This document shows positions 48,905-61,266 of a DNA stretch of 64,000 bases, one piece after another (position 1 is the stretch's first letter; every line of letters begins with the position of its first letter). The notes under the pieces were generated by a model that saw only the letters and a list, made by a program, of their open reading frames with translations, did no database searches and was not told the DNA's origin. Made by a program: the position numbers and the translations under genes. Origin of the DNA: Channallabes apus (Eukaryota > Chordata > Actinopteri > Siluriformes > Clariidae); assembly GCA_030522415.1 (NCBI GenBank), contig CM060118.1, positions 16,186,651-16,250,650 of the forward strand, written 5' to 3'.

Positions 48905-50537
48905 ATGACAGAAATATTTTCATCGCTCTACGGACAAACTGAAGCTCAGGGACCTTCTGGACCTTCAGGAATGGGGTTCGGGCCCGGAAAACCACTGGCA
49001 CCACCGGTACCCCAAAACCCAGTACACATGGCGATGCCCATTCCGCACCAGCTTGTAGATGAGGGGCCCCCTCTCCGAAAACAAAGTGCTGCCATGAATG
49101 AACCCTTTTACTTAGTGCGAGAGCTGCCAAGTGAGTACATTTCTCAGCTTATTCTCTTAAACATGCTTACTTCCTTTATTGTGTACTGTCAGTTGGCACT
49201 AAGACTCAGTCCTCACTCAGTGCTTTTAAAGTGTGCATTCTGGTACAAGTGGTAAACATTGCAATGATGATTCTATACAGTCCAATAAATCCTGCTTTCA
49301 GCGCATCTCAATCAACTGCTAAACTCGACTTTAACTGAGAAACTTATTGACAGTCAGTGTCAATGACTTAATCAAGTAACCACTGAGATATATCCTATAT
49401 CAGGTACACACACACACACTGACAAGTAGGGGCAATTTAGCACAGCAAGACCACCTCTTTTTTTGGGCAGAGCGAGGAAACTGGAGATCTCGAATGAAGC
49501 TCAGGATCGGATCAATAACTGCAATAACTTAAACAACTCAGTCAATTTGTCATGACTGCAAATGCATCTGTTTTGTGTTCTTTATCTTGTCCTGTTTCTA
49601 TATTTCTAGTGGTAAATGAACTGACTGGAAACACCAACCTAATTACACACTACAATCTGGAACATGCATACAACAAGTTTTGCGGTAAGAAGGTGAAAGA
49701 GAAGCTGAGTAACTTTCTCCCAGAATTACCAGGTAAGTACATTTAAGATTTGGTGTTTTGTGATTATACTCCTTAAGGAAGCCCAAATGCCTGGATCCAT
49801 AAACAGCCATTTGTTTAAAAGTTTAACTTAGAGAAATGCTCAGATCCATGGCTTCTTACTCTGTAGCGCTTGTGTTTAAGCTGAATGCATTAAAATTGAG
49901 AACACCATGCAGCTCCTTTCTGCAGGCAATTCAGGCCTTCATCCAGAACACCACAAAAGACTAAACTGATCGGATATGCTTCACAAAATGATCACACTAG
50001 TGCTGATACATGTATCTTAAATCACTTCATACTCCGTTTCAAACCATACTACTGCTTTTAGGTCTAAGGACATTTTCTTTGAACAGGGAATATTGGCTTG
50101 ATTTTTGAAAGTGAAAAAAAAAAAGATTCACTTAATCTCCTTTTCCTAGGTATGATAGACACACCAGGTCTTCAGGATGGAAGTTCTTTGCGCTCCCTTA
50201 TCGAGAAGCCACCAGTGTGCAACAACTCCTTCAGTCCTCTTACTGGAACCATGCTCACTGGGTTCCGATTACACACCGGCCCTGTAAGTGTACTGTTTTC
50301 ATCATGTCAGTCTTTGATATTAATCTTATTTTTTGACATAATATGGAAGTGCTCTTCTTGAGGATTTGCTATTAAACACAAAACTTTCTGCATATTTCAT
50401 TATTTTGTTTAATTTAGTAAAAGTGTATACAGTACTGTGCAAAAGTCTTAAACACAAATAAGTCCTGCAGAGCATGGATGTCTTAAAAAAGTTCCTACAT
50501 TCAAAAAATATTATACGCAGGTAACACTAATTAATGA

Positions 50538-50598
<61 letters not shown>

Positions 50599-53500
50599 GC
50601 AGTAAACAGTACTTAATGAAACTAAGTCAATAATTGGTGTGATGACCATTTACTTAAAATATAGTCTCAGGTGCAATTTGTGCAATTTCTTTTTCATGAA
50701 TGCAAAATACAGAAGTTTTTTTTTTTTTAATCTTAAAACTTTTTTCCCCCTGAAATATTTTTTTTGTTGAGCCATATTAAATATGACCTTCCTGTAGTTA
50801 TATCGTTTTAAAATATAATTATTTTCCACAATAGAATGGCCTGTTTATTTCTTATATACTACAGCAATTCAAAACATCATACAGTATTATTTTATCCATT
50901 TAAAGAAATAAGACTTGTTGTTAGTTATGTTATAACAGATATCGAGCAGTTTCTCAATGGTCTCTTGAAAATGCAATGTCCTCTGTTCTTAAGATCTCAC
51001 TTCAGTCCAATTTATTTAAACATAAATAATTTTGTGAATTAGATGTTTCTATTTAAATGCTGACTTATTCAAATATTCAAATTAATGTCAACCTGATAAT
51101 TTGCCTTGCAGCTTACACTTTTATCAGAGCTGATGTTGTAGAAAATTAAACAACACCTTCTGGCTAGTACGAATTTTAAAATTCAGCACCGCTGTTGCAC
51201 GTGGGATGTTCAAGTCAAACCAGGACTTACAGAACAGAGTAACAAAACATAGTTCTGAGAGGAAAAACTGTCTGTATTTCTCTATATATTCCCCTGCTAC
51301 ACTTATACACTAATGCCTCACTATATCTTGGATACCATCAAGGTAGAAAGTTTTCTCAGTACACAAGATGATCAGACTGAAGCGCTGTCCTCTCACATGC
51401 TCCTTTTGGTGGAACTCTTTTGGAGCGAAGTCAGGACTGTGCAGGGATGTGGCACTAACCCTAGCTGCGTTCCTTCAGTGTGCAAATGGTGCCTTGTGCA
51501 GTATGTGGTTGTGCATTGAACGCATTTGGTGATCAAACATGCCCATTTTTTCCCTGAGAACATTATGCACACCTTCCGCATGAATAATACCATATTTGTC
51601 AAAAAATACTTTACCTGCAGATGCAATTGCATGGAATGTTTGGGAGGTGGTGTGTGTTTTCACTTCCATTGTTTTGATTTACGTTTCAATTCTGGGGTTA
51701 AATGATCCACTCAAGTTTCATCATAGGTGACAATGCAATCATGAAAATCATGACATGCCTAGTCCCCATTTGACTTGAATTCCCCTCATATAGCAATAAA
51801 TTAATTATGCTTGTTAAGACATAATGGTCCTCTGAATTATAGCCCTTTATCTGTATTTTGACAAACAGCATATTTTCCCACGTATCAAATTTAATGACAA
51901 GAATTGGCTAACATGCTTTTATCTCCACACTGTCTTGACCTCCTCAAGCTTCCCGAGCAGTACAGACTGATGCACATTCAGCCCCCAAAGAAGAAGAGCA
52001 AACATAAACACAGACATCACAGACCCCAGGACCCCTTACCCCCAGGTATCAACTCTCTCACTATCATTTAATTCCATCACTATGTTGTCATGACTCACTA
52101 TTTTAGTTAGACAGTTAATCTTTGGTGAAGACCCTTCACATTTGCTTTACATCTTATTTATTTAGCTGCTTTGTTTAACAGAAACCCCATCAGATTCAGA
52201 CCACAAGAAAAAGAAGAAAAAGAAAGATGATGATCCTGATAGAAAGAAAAAGAAGAAGGATAAGAAGAAAAAGAAGGTATGTAAGATAATGATACTATAA
52301 AGTGGATATTTAGTTCAATAATTCATAATCTCATTTTTAGTAACATAAAACAATTAAAATGGTGTTAATATATGAAACTTTGGGCTACTACTACTAATTT
52401 CAATATTGAAGGCTTTCCATTCACTTCACATTTTATCCAGACTTGGGTCTGGGACTGAGAGTGCAGTGACTTGTGCACCTCTGTAGCTTGAGAACTTCAT
52501 TAGATATATAACCCCTGGTCTTCTGTGAGACAGTTGAATATGTTCCCCTACTGTACAAACAATGTCTGCAAACTTAAATGCATAAAAGATGCATTTTTAA
52601 AATATTGAGAATTGTAATTGTAATTACTGTGAAATTGCGGTTGAATGATAGGAATAAGTTATTATGTAAGTAATAACCTAAGTGCCTTATACAAGGGCTG
52701 TACCAAAAATAATGCAAAAGTAGACATAACATTTTTTTTTAAATACTTGATATAGTCTCCATCACAAGCGATGCATCATTGAACTAAACTCTCAGATCCT
52801 CACTTTAAAGCAGTTGATGGTCTCCCACTGTGCTTCAGAATGTTTACAGATATTGAACATACGTAGGTGAAACTAGCATTGAAGACAAACGACACAGAAG
52901 AAGACCACCAACAGTGACAAAGGGATTTTCAAACAGGAGTCGAGAGTTAGATCCTGTGATGGCGCAAATGCAATGGCTTGTGATGGAAACTACTGTATGT
53001 TAAGTAGTAGCTTTATAGAGGAAGATTTATTCTACTAACATGCGCAATTTGAATGAACCATGTCGATTACTTATCATGCCCACTTTTGCATTACTTTTGA
53101 GTTCAGCCCTATAATGCACACCAGTTGATTCCGTAGACCCCGCCACATACTGCATTTATTTAGTATAACAGCGCCGTATACCATACAGTGAAGAAGGATA
53201 CAGGAAGATGCACCAAGACCTAGTGTGCTTACAATAGAGACTTCTATAAATAAACATAAACATCTGCTTAACAAAAATATATTCACATAGACACAGAATT
53301 ATTCCATTAAACAAAATCCTGTTGTTTTTTTTTGTTATTTTAAAATCCTCATAAAAAAGCATCTGCCATACAAGTGCCTGGTTATGAACTATTGCTATAA
53401 AAGGAATGATTGCAATAATATTATCGTTCATGTCATAACAAGAAGTTCCTGTGCTGTTAAACATTGCTAATCAGAATTGAGCATTGAGCCATAAGCATTG

Positions 53501-53955
53501 TAAATGTTGTTGTTGGTCTTTCGGCTGCTCCCGACAAGGGGTCGCCACAGCGGAATATCCAGTCCGCACTACAACTTGGCACAGGTTTTACGCCGGATGC
53601 CCTTCCTGACGCAACCCTCCCATTTTATCCGGGCTTGGGACCGGCACTACATCCAGTGGCTGGGGTTTGGGCACTGGCTGGGAATCGAACCCGGGCCTTC
53701 CGCATGGCAGGCGAATCACCTACCACTGAGCCACCAGTGCCCTAGCCATAAGCATTGTAAATAATTATGAAAAATAATTACATATTAATAGACCAGCACA
53801 GCCCTAATTAAATTAAAGGATTACATTTTAAGCTGTATATCTATTGTGTGTAATAAAATTATATTTCGCTGTTTGCTGTTTGTTCTCAGAACCGTCACAG
53901 TCCTGATCACCCCGGCATGACCGGCTCTCAGCCTAGCACCAGCAGTCTGAGGTAG
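48905..53955 (+). CDS. med19: Mediator complex subunit 19
   Basis: Head-module subunit of Mediator, linking DNA-bound regulators to RNA polymerase II. Six coding exons: 48905-49130, 49610-49732, 50150-50283, 51949-52045, 52182-52276, 53890-53955, giving 246 residues (human 244), with consistent phases and GT-AG splice sites. The N-terminus (MTEIFSSLYG) leads into a Gly/Pro-rich stretch with GFGPGKP. The conserved core follows: PFYLVRELP, ELTGNTNLITHYNLEHAYNK, FCGKKVKEKLSNFLPELPG, SSLRSLIEKPP and GTMLTGFRLHTGP, then EQYRLMHIQPPKKK. The C-terminal tail is Lys-rich (exon 5) and closes with NRHSPDHPGMTGSQ, as in other vertebrates. The ATG fits the family start; upstream codons are open but not conserved in type. 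Confidence 0.95.
50540..50595. repeat. (AT)n microsatellite
   Basis: About 28 AT units in med19 intron 3. Confidence 0.97.
51170..51840 (-). mobile_element. mariner-like remnant in med19 intron 3
   Basis: Contains 'caaaccaggacttacagaac', shared in part with the + strand copy at 37943. It also has 'ttggataccatcaaggtaga' and TTTCTCTATAT words shared with 54370-54460. Orientation is inferred from those shared blocks. No intact transposase frame survives. Confidence 0.45.
52694..53110. mobile_element. short mariner-like TIR element in med19 intron 5
   Basis: The left end AGGGCTGTACCAAAAATAAT and the reverse complement of the right end AGGGCTGAACTCAAAAGTAA are matching inverted repeats, both continuing with GCAAAAGT. 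At 417 bases with no frame, it is a MITE-like deletion product. Confidence 0.65.
53503..53744 (-). mobile_element. tRNA-Gly-derived SINE in med19 intron 5
   Basis: On the - strand it begins GGGCACTGGTGGCTCAGTGG (A box), has an anticodon-loop region CGCCTGCCATGCGG and B box GGGTTCGATTCCC, closing with CAGTGCCC. This is close to tRNA-Gly(GCC). The body has 'ggcacaggttttacgccgga' and 'cggctgctcccgacaagggg' on the + strand, typical of a common fish SINE. The tRNA head keeps near-complete pairing of its ends, but it is followed directly by the SINE body. Confidence 0.85.
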
Positions 53956-54036
53956 AAGCACACAGGAAGGGAGATGAAGCGAGAATTCATTGTAAATAGC
54001 ATTAAGAGACAAGTTGGAAAAGCGATAATTTTAAGA

Positions 54037-54101
<65 letters not shown>

Positions 54102-54354
54102 CACTGCATGAACAGTGGACTAAGCAGTGCAGACCTTTATGCCTTTATTTTTACTCTTGTATGTAACTTGTGTATATGCTTCGGACAAGACAACGACCAT
54201 TTTCGTTATGTTAATTAGAAATTGTCTGTTTACTTATGCAATTATTAATGAAAAATGTCATGGACACTGTGAACATCTTTAAATCAGTAAATTACTTTTT
54301 TACTTTTTTTCCTGTGATTCACATTTTATTTCTTTTTTTGCACCTCACATTCTT
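53956..54354 (+). other. med19: med19 3' untranslated region, with (GT)n(GA)n
   Basis: Starts after the TAG at 53953-53955. A (GT)n run followed by (GA)n lies at 54040-54098. No AATAAA is present before the mariner fragment at 54355. One at 54864-54869 is a candidate poly(A) signal, which would put the fragment inside the 3' UTR. Confidence 0.45.
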
Positions 54355-54830
54355 AAAATATGAGTGGTAAAAACTCCCTTTATTTCTCTATATAATCACC
54401 TGATACACTAATGCATGTATCACAGCATTTCACTAGTGCTTGGATACCATCAAGGTAGGAAATTTCCTCAGTATGCTGGAACAATGATCAGACTGTCTGC
54501 TTCATGCCTGACCACTGGCCTCACAGGAACTCCATTAATTGCACAAACATGTAGACATGGCTTGGAGCAAGGTCAGGACTGTTGGGGGGGTTGTGACAAT
54601 ATCTCTCAGCCGAGTTACTGTATTGTGCAAGTTGTGCTGGTGAATGATTGTGTGTACAGTTCCCACAGACAGATGCATCTCTTTCACAAGTTGGCAACAC
54701 CTTATCTGTCCAATTTCAAGGATCAGACATTCGACTTACTGAATGTTCACAGAAACGACTGCAGTGATCCTCGAGCCATCTCGCCCAGCCACTTTGGCGG
54801 GTAGTTTATTCTTTGGTATGACAATATATT
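54355..54830 (-). mobile_element. mariner-like remnant next to med19
   Basis: Starts with 'aaaaactccctttatttctc' and TATATAATCACC, then 'cactagtgcttggataccat', the reverse complement of the tail of the + strand copies near 122 and 38355. 'ggagcaaggtcaggactgt' is shared with the copy near 51425. The right part (CTCGCCCAGCCACTTTGGCGG) resembles a transposon region read on the - strand. No intact frame. Confidence 0.5.
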
Positions 54831-54869
54831 TTTGTTGTAGTTTTCTCTAAAGTCATCCGATATAATAAA

Positions 54870-55571
54870 CGCATTGAAATGTAATATTACGCGCATAAAA
54901 CACGCATGTATGTAATGAGGACATTTAATGCCTCTCTCTACACATGTTCACACATGCATTGCACACACAACATTTAAATTTATTTCTGATCAAATGAACG
55001 AAATGACTCAAAAAAATTCGTTCATTTTGATGAATGAGATTCAAAGAACCGAGTCACTAAAATGATTCAAACTTCCCATCACTAAGTCTCACACACACAC
55101 ACACACATGCTTTTACTTCCTGTTTGGTGTGTGTGCATCATTTCTTTAAAGGGCTATTGCTTCTCAACAGGATGAGAATGTTTGGCCCTTTCACATAGGT
55201 TATTTACTGATTATATAAAAAAAGTAATCACTATTAAAATATATTTTGATTTCATGTTGAATGATTGAATTACCTCACACTATAAAGAGTCAACACTACA
55301 AGATAGACCAGAGTCCATTGTCTTAACTCAGAATTCTGATATACATATGAATACATAATGAATAATAATACCTGATAATAGTACACAACACACTAAAATG
55401 ATAAATGTTCTGAGTTTTCAATTTCATGTGGTAAGAGGCTTGAATTTAAGTTCAATAAGCAGAATATACTGTTCATGTTTGCATGTTTTTATATTGGGAG
55501 CTACTGTATCTTAACAGTACTGAATACTTGACTACTACTATAGTGATACAGTGTATGCTGTCATTTATAAG
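54870..55571. other. intergenic DNA, no gene seen
   Basis: Contains a short (CA)n at about 55088-55107 and nothing else recognised. Confidence 0.4.
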
Positions 55572-55762
55572 TACAAACCGGATTCCAAAAAAGTTGGGAC
55601 ATGGTAAATCACGGAACAAAAGTTTAAACTGAGAAAATGTATCATTTTAAGGGAAAAATATGGTGAATCAAAATGTCATGGTGTCAACAAATTCCAAAAA
55701 AGTTGGGACAAGGCCATTTTCACCACTGTGTGGCATCTCCCCTTCTTCTTACAGTACAACAC

Positions 55763-57407
55763 TCAACAGACATCTGGGGACCGAGGAGACCAGTTTCTCA
55801 AGTTTAGAAATACAGTAGGAATGCTCTCCCATTCTTGTCTAATACAGGCCTCTAACTGTTCAATCGTCTTCTTTGTCGCACCTTCCTCTTTATGATGCGC
55901 CAAATGTTCTCTATAGGGGAAAGATCTGGACTGCAGACTGGCCATTTCAGTACCCGGATCCTTCTCCTACGCAGCCATGATGTTGTGATTGATGCAGAAT
56001 GTGGTCTGGCATTATCTTGTTGAAAAATGCAGGGTCTTCCCTGAAAGAGATGACGTCTGGATGGGAGCATATGTTGTTCTAGAACCTGAATATATTTTTC
56101 TGCATTGATGGTGCCTTTCCAGACATGCAAGCTGCCCATGCCACACGCACTCATGCAACCCCATACCATCAGAGATGCAGGCTTCTGAACTGAGCGTTGA
56201 TAACAACTTGGGTTGTCCTTGTCCTCTTTGGTCCGGATGACATGGCGTCCCACATTTCCAACAAGAACTTCGAATCGTGACTCGTCTGACCACAGAACAG
56301 TCTTCCATTTTGCCACACTCCATTTTAAATGATCCCTGGCCCAATGAAAACACCTGTGCTTGTGGATCTTGCTTAGAAATGGCTTCTTCTATGCACTGTG
56401 TCATGATGCCTGGGGTGTGTGCAGCAAAGTCGGACACAAACGCAGGAGAACGTTATCAATGTCTTTCTTTTATTAACCAGATCTTGCTGTAATCGTTTAA
56501 CTTCAAACACAAAAGTCTTTTTTCCCCTTCTTTTCTTCTGAAGAAGTTTCACTCTACTTAGAACACGTAACACGAAACACACAAAACAGTTCCCGTGCAG
56601 GTTACCCCCCATCAGTCTCTCCCGTGACGAAACAGCGTGCCAGTTCCTCGTAATGCCTGGCTCACTTCCAGGTGCACATCTCGCCGTGCTCGACAGGTGC
56701 CCCCCTCCAGGAGGTCACGTATTCTTCGATGAGTTCAAAACACAAATGCGGATTCAGGCTTTTCACCCTTTTTCCCAGTTCCTGCTGCCTTAACGCTGCA
56801 AGGGAGAGACGAGAGCGCTTAACGGGGAGAGAGAGACACACACAGTGACACAGACATACACAATGGTGAACGGACGAGACGCTACGGGCTCGACCGGCAT
56901 AAATAGTGACACACGGGGATGGGACACAGGTGTAGGTGATTCTGTGATTGGAGTGACATACCAACATAGACACACTAGGTGGGGACAAAGCGTCAGCTCA
57001 GTAGTCCGGAGACCCAGATCTCCTTTCCCCGGACCGTGGTGGCGCCGATGTTACACACTGTATAGTTTCAGCTGGCAACGGCGGATGGCACGGTGGATTG
57101 TGTTCACTGACGATGGTTTCTGGAAGTATTCCTGAGCCCATTCTGTGATTTCCTTTACAGTAGCATTCCTGTTTGTGGTGCAGTGTCGTTTAAGGGCCCG
57201 GAGATCACGGGCATCCAGTATGGTTTTACGCCCTTGACCCTTACGCACAGAGATTGTTCCAGATTCTCTGAATCTTCGGATGATATTATGCACAGTTGAT
57301 GATGATAACTGCAAAGTCTTTGCAATTTTTCGCTGGGTAACACCTTTCTGATATTGCTCCACTATCTTTCTGCGCAACATTGTGGGAATTGGTGATCCTC
57401 TACCCAT
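55763..57407 (-). pseudogene. Tc1 transposase, interrupted and frameshifted
   Basis: Starts at 57407 (MGRGSPIPTMLRRKIVEQYQ). Paired helix-turn-helix domains follow: KGVTQRKIAKTLQLSSSTV, then the GRKTILDARDLRALKR segment and SVNTIHRAIRRCQLKLY. The solo LTR is inserted after LKLYS. Behind it, an in-frame TAG stands where a Lys codon is usual. The catalytic domain (56316-55852) has all three acidic positions: WSDESRFE, QQDNARPHSA and SPIENIW. A frameshift near 55870 precedes the C-terminal EQLEACIRQEWESIP. Confidence 0.88.
56399..57055 (-). mobile_element. solo LTR in Tc1 transposase
   Basis: A 657-bp unit that on the - strand begins TGTAACATCGG and ends CATCATGACA (TG...CA ends), flanked by a perfect 5-bp duplication (CACTG on the + strand; 56394-56398 and 57056-57060). 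An AATAAA lies about 70 bases before the 3' end. No internal retroelement genes accompany it, so it is a recombination-derived solo LTR. The 5-bp duplication fits a Gypsy-type or ERV-type integrase; the family cannot be named. Confidence 0.82.
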
Positions 57408-58009
57408 CTTGGCTTCTGAGAGACACTGCCACTCTGAGAAGCTCTTTTTATACCCAATCATGTTGCCAATTAACCTAATTACTGTTAATTGGTCTTCCAG
57501 CTCTTCGTTATGCTCAAAGTTTTGGGATTTGTTGACACCGTGAAATTTGGAATCAAAATATTTTTCCTTTAAAATTATACATTTTCTCGGATTAAACTTT
57601 TGATCTGTCATCTATGTTCTATTCTGAATAAAATATTGACATTTGCCATCTCCACATCATTGCATTCAGTTTTTATTCACAATTTGTTTAGTGTCCCAAC
57701 TTTTTTGGAATCCGGTTTGTAAATCTAGATATAACAAACATTAACGTATCATGGTGAAGGAAAAACTGCGATTTTCTGGTAACAAAATTGTGGCTAGTGA
57801 AAAGGCTGAATGACTAGTGACTCCGGAAATCCACTAACCACATTGGCCAGTGAGCAAGAAAGTTAATGTCATGCCCTGATCACCATACTGTATGGTGTAT
57901 GAATTCTTCTGTAAATGTCTGTTTACATCTTCATCCATAAGACATTTCATTACAAATCCTGGCTTAACATGAACATCGCTCATTTTACTTAAGTAACCAC
58001 ATAAGAAAG

Positions 58010-58500
58010 TACAGTTCCAGCCAATAGTTTGGACACACCATCCAATGCATTGGCTTTTTTTTATATTTTTATTTATTTAATTTTTTTTACATTTTAAAAC
58101 AATATTCAATATCTGAACTACACAATAACAAAAGGAATTATGCCATTAATGAAAAAGAAACAGCGGTTCATAATTTAAGGTGTGAAGGTCAGTCCATCTG
58201 CAAATTTGCAAGATGTAAAACTCAGAATGCACAGTATGTTCAACGAACACTACAGTAACACTGGATTTCATGAGGCACATTCCAGGAGGGGAAGACCAAG
58301 ACTTGCTGCAGAGAAGAGTTATTTGCTTAGAAATTACAAATTAATACCTCGGATTACAGCCTTTCCAGAGCTCAAGTAGCAGTATGCAATATGAGATCAT
58401 ATTTTGGATGCCTTCATCATTACACTACTCATTACAATGCAGAAATTAATTAAAATATCGTTGAATTGGAAAATTTATACTTTTGAATGACAGTGTATAG
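58010..58500 (+). mobile_element. short Tc1-like remnant
   Basis: The left side CAGTTCCAGCCAATAGTTTG followed by GACACACC is a decayed form of the common fish Tc1 end (CAGTG....CAAAAGTTTGGACACACC). The right side ACTTTTGAATGACAGTGTA is its inverted partner. Inside are short frames reminiscent of Tc1 transposase ('cattccaggaggggaagacc'), with stops. Confidence 0.6.
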
Positions 58501-59813
58501 AGGAAAAGGAAACACCAAAACAGTAATAACTTAATTCATAGTCATAGATAAAGAAACACTATAAGAATGCTTATGATGTGTCCTTGCATTGTAGAACATT
58601 GATTACAGAATTAAATACAAATTTTGAATGCAACAAGTAGATGTGGGTGTTTAGTACAGTATATTGTACTTATTTTACTCAAAATTCTTTATAAAGCTGG
58701 AAGAATCTAATTAAAAAGCATCTTAGGGTTAAAATTCTCTGGCAGCCCTGGGATTTCTGTTCAGCTACCACATCTATAGTATAGGCATTTTCTAAATGGA
58801 GCGGAAAACTATGTACAGTGCATGTCTAACTTTTATTATGAGAAAGTTTAACTTGTACAAAGCGAGTTCAAAGACAAACAAATCCCTGATTACAGAAGTG
58901 CAACTCATCATCAAACATTTTTTTCCAATCCACAACATTGATGAAACATGGCAGTTTCCAGTATGTCAGAAAATACAATTAGCTTATTGTATTTTCCTTA
59001 TATCATGAGAATCCACAATTCTGTATCTAAAGTAGACCTGATTGTTGTTTTTATATACAATATAACTCTAATATGAAAAATGTAATTGCAAATGTCCGTT
59101 TTTCATTTATTCATTACAAAACGTAGCAACTTGGATGTAATACTATAACCTCATTAGACCCAACTGAGGACATCACATTTTCTTACTGTGTTGTGTGTAT
59201 ATAATTGTAAGATCATTATATAATGATTATTGGTTATTATGCTTATGCAATAGTTATCAAGTGCTGATAAAAAAAATAATAATAAAAAAGGGGGCACACA
59301 ATATTAAAATTTGGGTCTCAGCTCTAACTGGAGTTAGTTAGTGGTTTATGATGAAAGCAGCTAGTCAGCATAATGTGACATTTTATAGTCAATTGCATTA
59401 CATTCCTCAATCATTAATTAAAAAGTAGTATGTAGTGTAAAGCTAAATTCCTGCCAGAATAACCAGGGTTGATATCAAGTATTTTGTATGCTCCTGTAAA
59501 AAACCAAGCGCATTCACAGCACAGCAGATGTTTTAGTTTAGTGATGCCCATAACACAAAGCATCATAAAAAGCAAAGCAATCAAAAATATGAATATGACA
59601 GAATGTTCACAACTAAAAGGTGAAAGAGTGCCTAGTGAAAACAATGTGGCTAAATCCTCCAGTAAAGCAGCTCAGCTACTGCACTGCTTCGGCTACCACA
59701 GACCGAAATTCGCTCTTCCTCCTGTTATTAGGGGCCATTTCTTTTTGAGTCTTGTGTATCATAAATGACAGATTCGTTCTAGATTGCTAATATTTCATTA
59801 CATTTACCATAAA
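58501..59813. other. intergenic DNA, no gene seen
   Basis: AT-rich, with only short frames lacking domain signals. Confidence 0.4.
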
Positions 59814-60005
59814 TACAGTGGAACCTCGGATTACGAGCATAATTCGTTCCGGAAGTGGGCTCGTATTCCAAAACACTCGTAAACCAAATTTAATTTTCCC
59901 ATAAGAAATAATGGAAACTTAAATTATTCGTTCTACAGCCCAAAAAAATAAATACATAAAAATAATGAATACAAAATATAAAGTAAAAATAAAACGAATT
60001 AACCT

Positions 60006-61266
60006 GGGCCCGGTTTCCCGAAAGCTTCTAATCGCTAAGTAGTTCTTAAGTTGTTCCTTAACCTCTCTCTTAACGTTATGGCGCATTTCCCGAAACGTTC
60101 TTATGCTAAGTATCTCTTAGCTAAGTCACACATTCGTAAGGTTGGTCTGGACCAACCTTAACTCAAGACGCTAGTCGCCGCCACTGAGCAGCAGTCTTTA
60201 TAAATCAGCGGTGTATGCAAACACATTATGGCACGTTATCAAAGTCGTATTAATGATGGAATATACTGTAGGCCTGTTTAAGAATTTTATTTTATTTGAT
60301 ATCAGAACTAATAAAGTGACTTTTAATTAGCCTATTTCATAATGTGACTAATGCATTAAAATCGGCAATCACAAAGTAGCCTATTTCATAATGTGAGTAA
60401 TGCATTAAAATCGGCAATCACTTTTAATATTAAACAGGTGGCAAACAATTTGGGAGCGATACAGCGTGTTGTTGTGTTAAACTGAAGACGGCGCCGTCCG
60501 TGGAGCCGTATGGGTCATGTAATTTTTTCCTTTAGACAAAACTTTAGCCCTTTTCATATTTTCCCTGAGGTCGCAATAAAAAAAAAAAGGTTTTGCCTTC
60601 CAAGCCAACAGATTATGGAGCTTCTTGACCTGTGGAGACCTGCGCATGCCAGGCCAACGTGTCATACTACGTCCCGATGTCCAGCTGCTCCCTGCTTTTT
60701 GTAGGTGAGATATAGGGGTATTAAACCTCCACTCTGTCAACTCATCGTATTCATTCCATAAGTGTGCTATACAACCCCAACAACTGACATAATTCACATT
60801 CTTTCTGATGCTGGTGAAGAGTGTTATCAGCTGTTTGTCAATCAACTATGATTGTAAACCCGGTTCGTTTCACTGTCACTACAGGTTACATGTAAATATT
60901 AGTTTGGTGATTTAATTTATATATTTGTCTATTATGGCATGCTATTGATAAGTTAACCCATGTCGAAATAAATGCTATTAAAAGAATTTAGTGCAATTGT
61001 TTAATTTGCATAGAAAGTGCCGTCTTTCTTAACGATGTCATGCAAAAGGAGTCAAAAATCTATTCCTGAGCAACCCATGTCAGCTAATTCAGGGCCTTCC
61101 CTGTAGACAGCGCCTTTGTAATGTCAGACTTAAGAGGCAGCGACTTAAGAAGACTCATAAGAGACAGTTCGAGAAATACACTTAGAAAAGTTATCACTTA
61201 ACGTAAGATATATCTTAAGAGTCTTCTTAGCATGCGAATAGTGTGCGTTATCGAGAAACCGGCCCC
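60006..61266. mobile_element. nested TIR element, GGGCCCGGTTTCCCGA ends
   Basis: The left end GGGCCCGGTTTCCCGAAAGC pairs with the right end (reverse complement GGGGCCGGTTTCTCGATAAC). Both ends are followed inward by TTAAG/CTTAAG-rich words ('gctaagta', 'cttagc'). The target duplication is ambiguous (CCTG at most). A - strand open frame of 122 codons (60845-60477) lies inside, with no recognised domain. Its superfamily is not determined. Confidence 0.6.
60328..60424. repeat. two-copy 49-bp tandem repeat
   Basis: The unit 'tagcctatttcataatgtga' ... 'gcattaaaatcggcaatcac' occurs twice back to back with one change. Confidence 0.9.

Larger units (their letters stand above)
55574..57719 (-). mobile_element. 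Tc1-like transposon split by a solo LTR
   Basis: Terminal inverted repeats start CAAACCGGATTCCAAAAAAG at the left and end with its reverse complement at 57719. They are flanked by the TA duplication (55572-55573; 57720-57721) required by Tc1/mariner elements. An inner repeat ATTCCAAAAAAGTTGGGAC recurs at about 55690, giving a direct-repeat structure at the left end. The transposase is on the - strand. Without the LTR and one of its duplications the element is about 1.48 kb, normal for Tc1. Confidence 0.93.

Noticed and set aside
56662..56988. Coding potential inside the solo LTR
   Set aside because: Short frames with no retroelement domain; LTRs of this length are non-coding.
60477..60845. 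122-codon - strand frame as a host gene
   Set aside because: Lies wholly inside a nested TIR element and shows no recognised domain; possibly a transposon accessory frame, not annotated as a gene.
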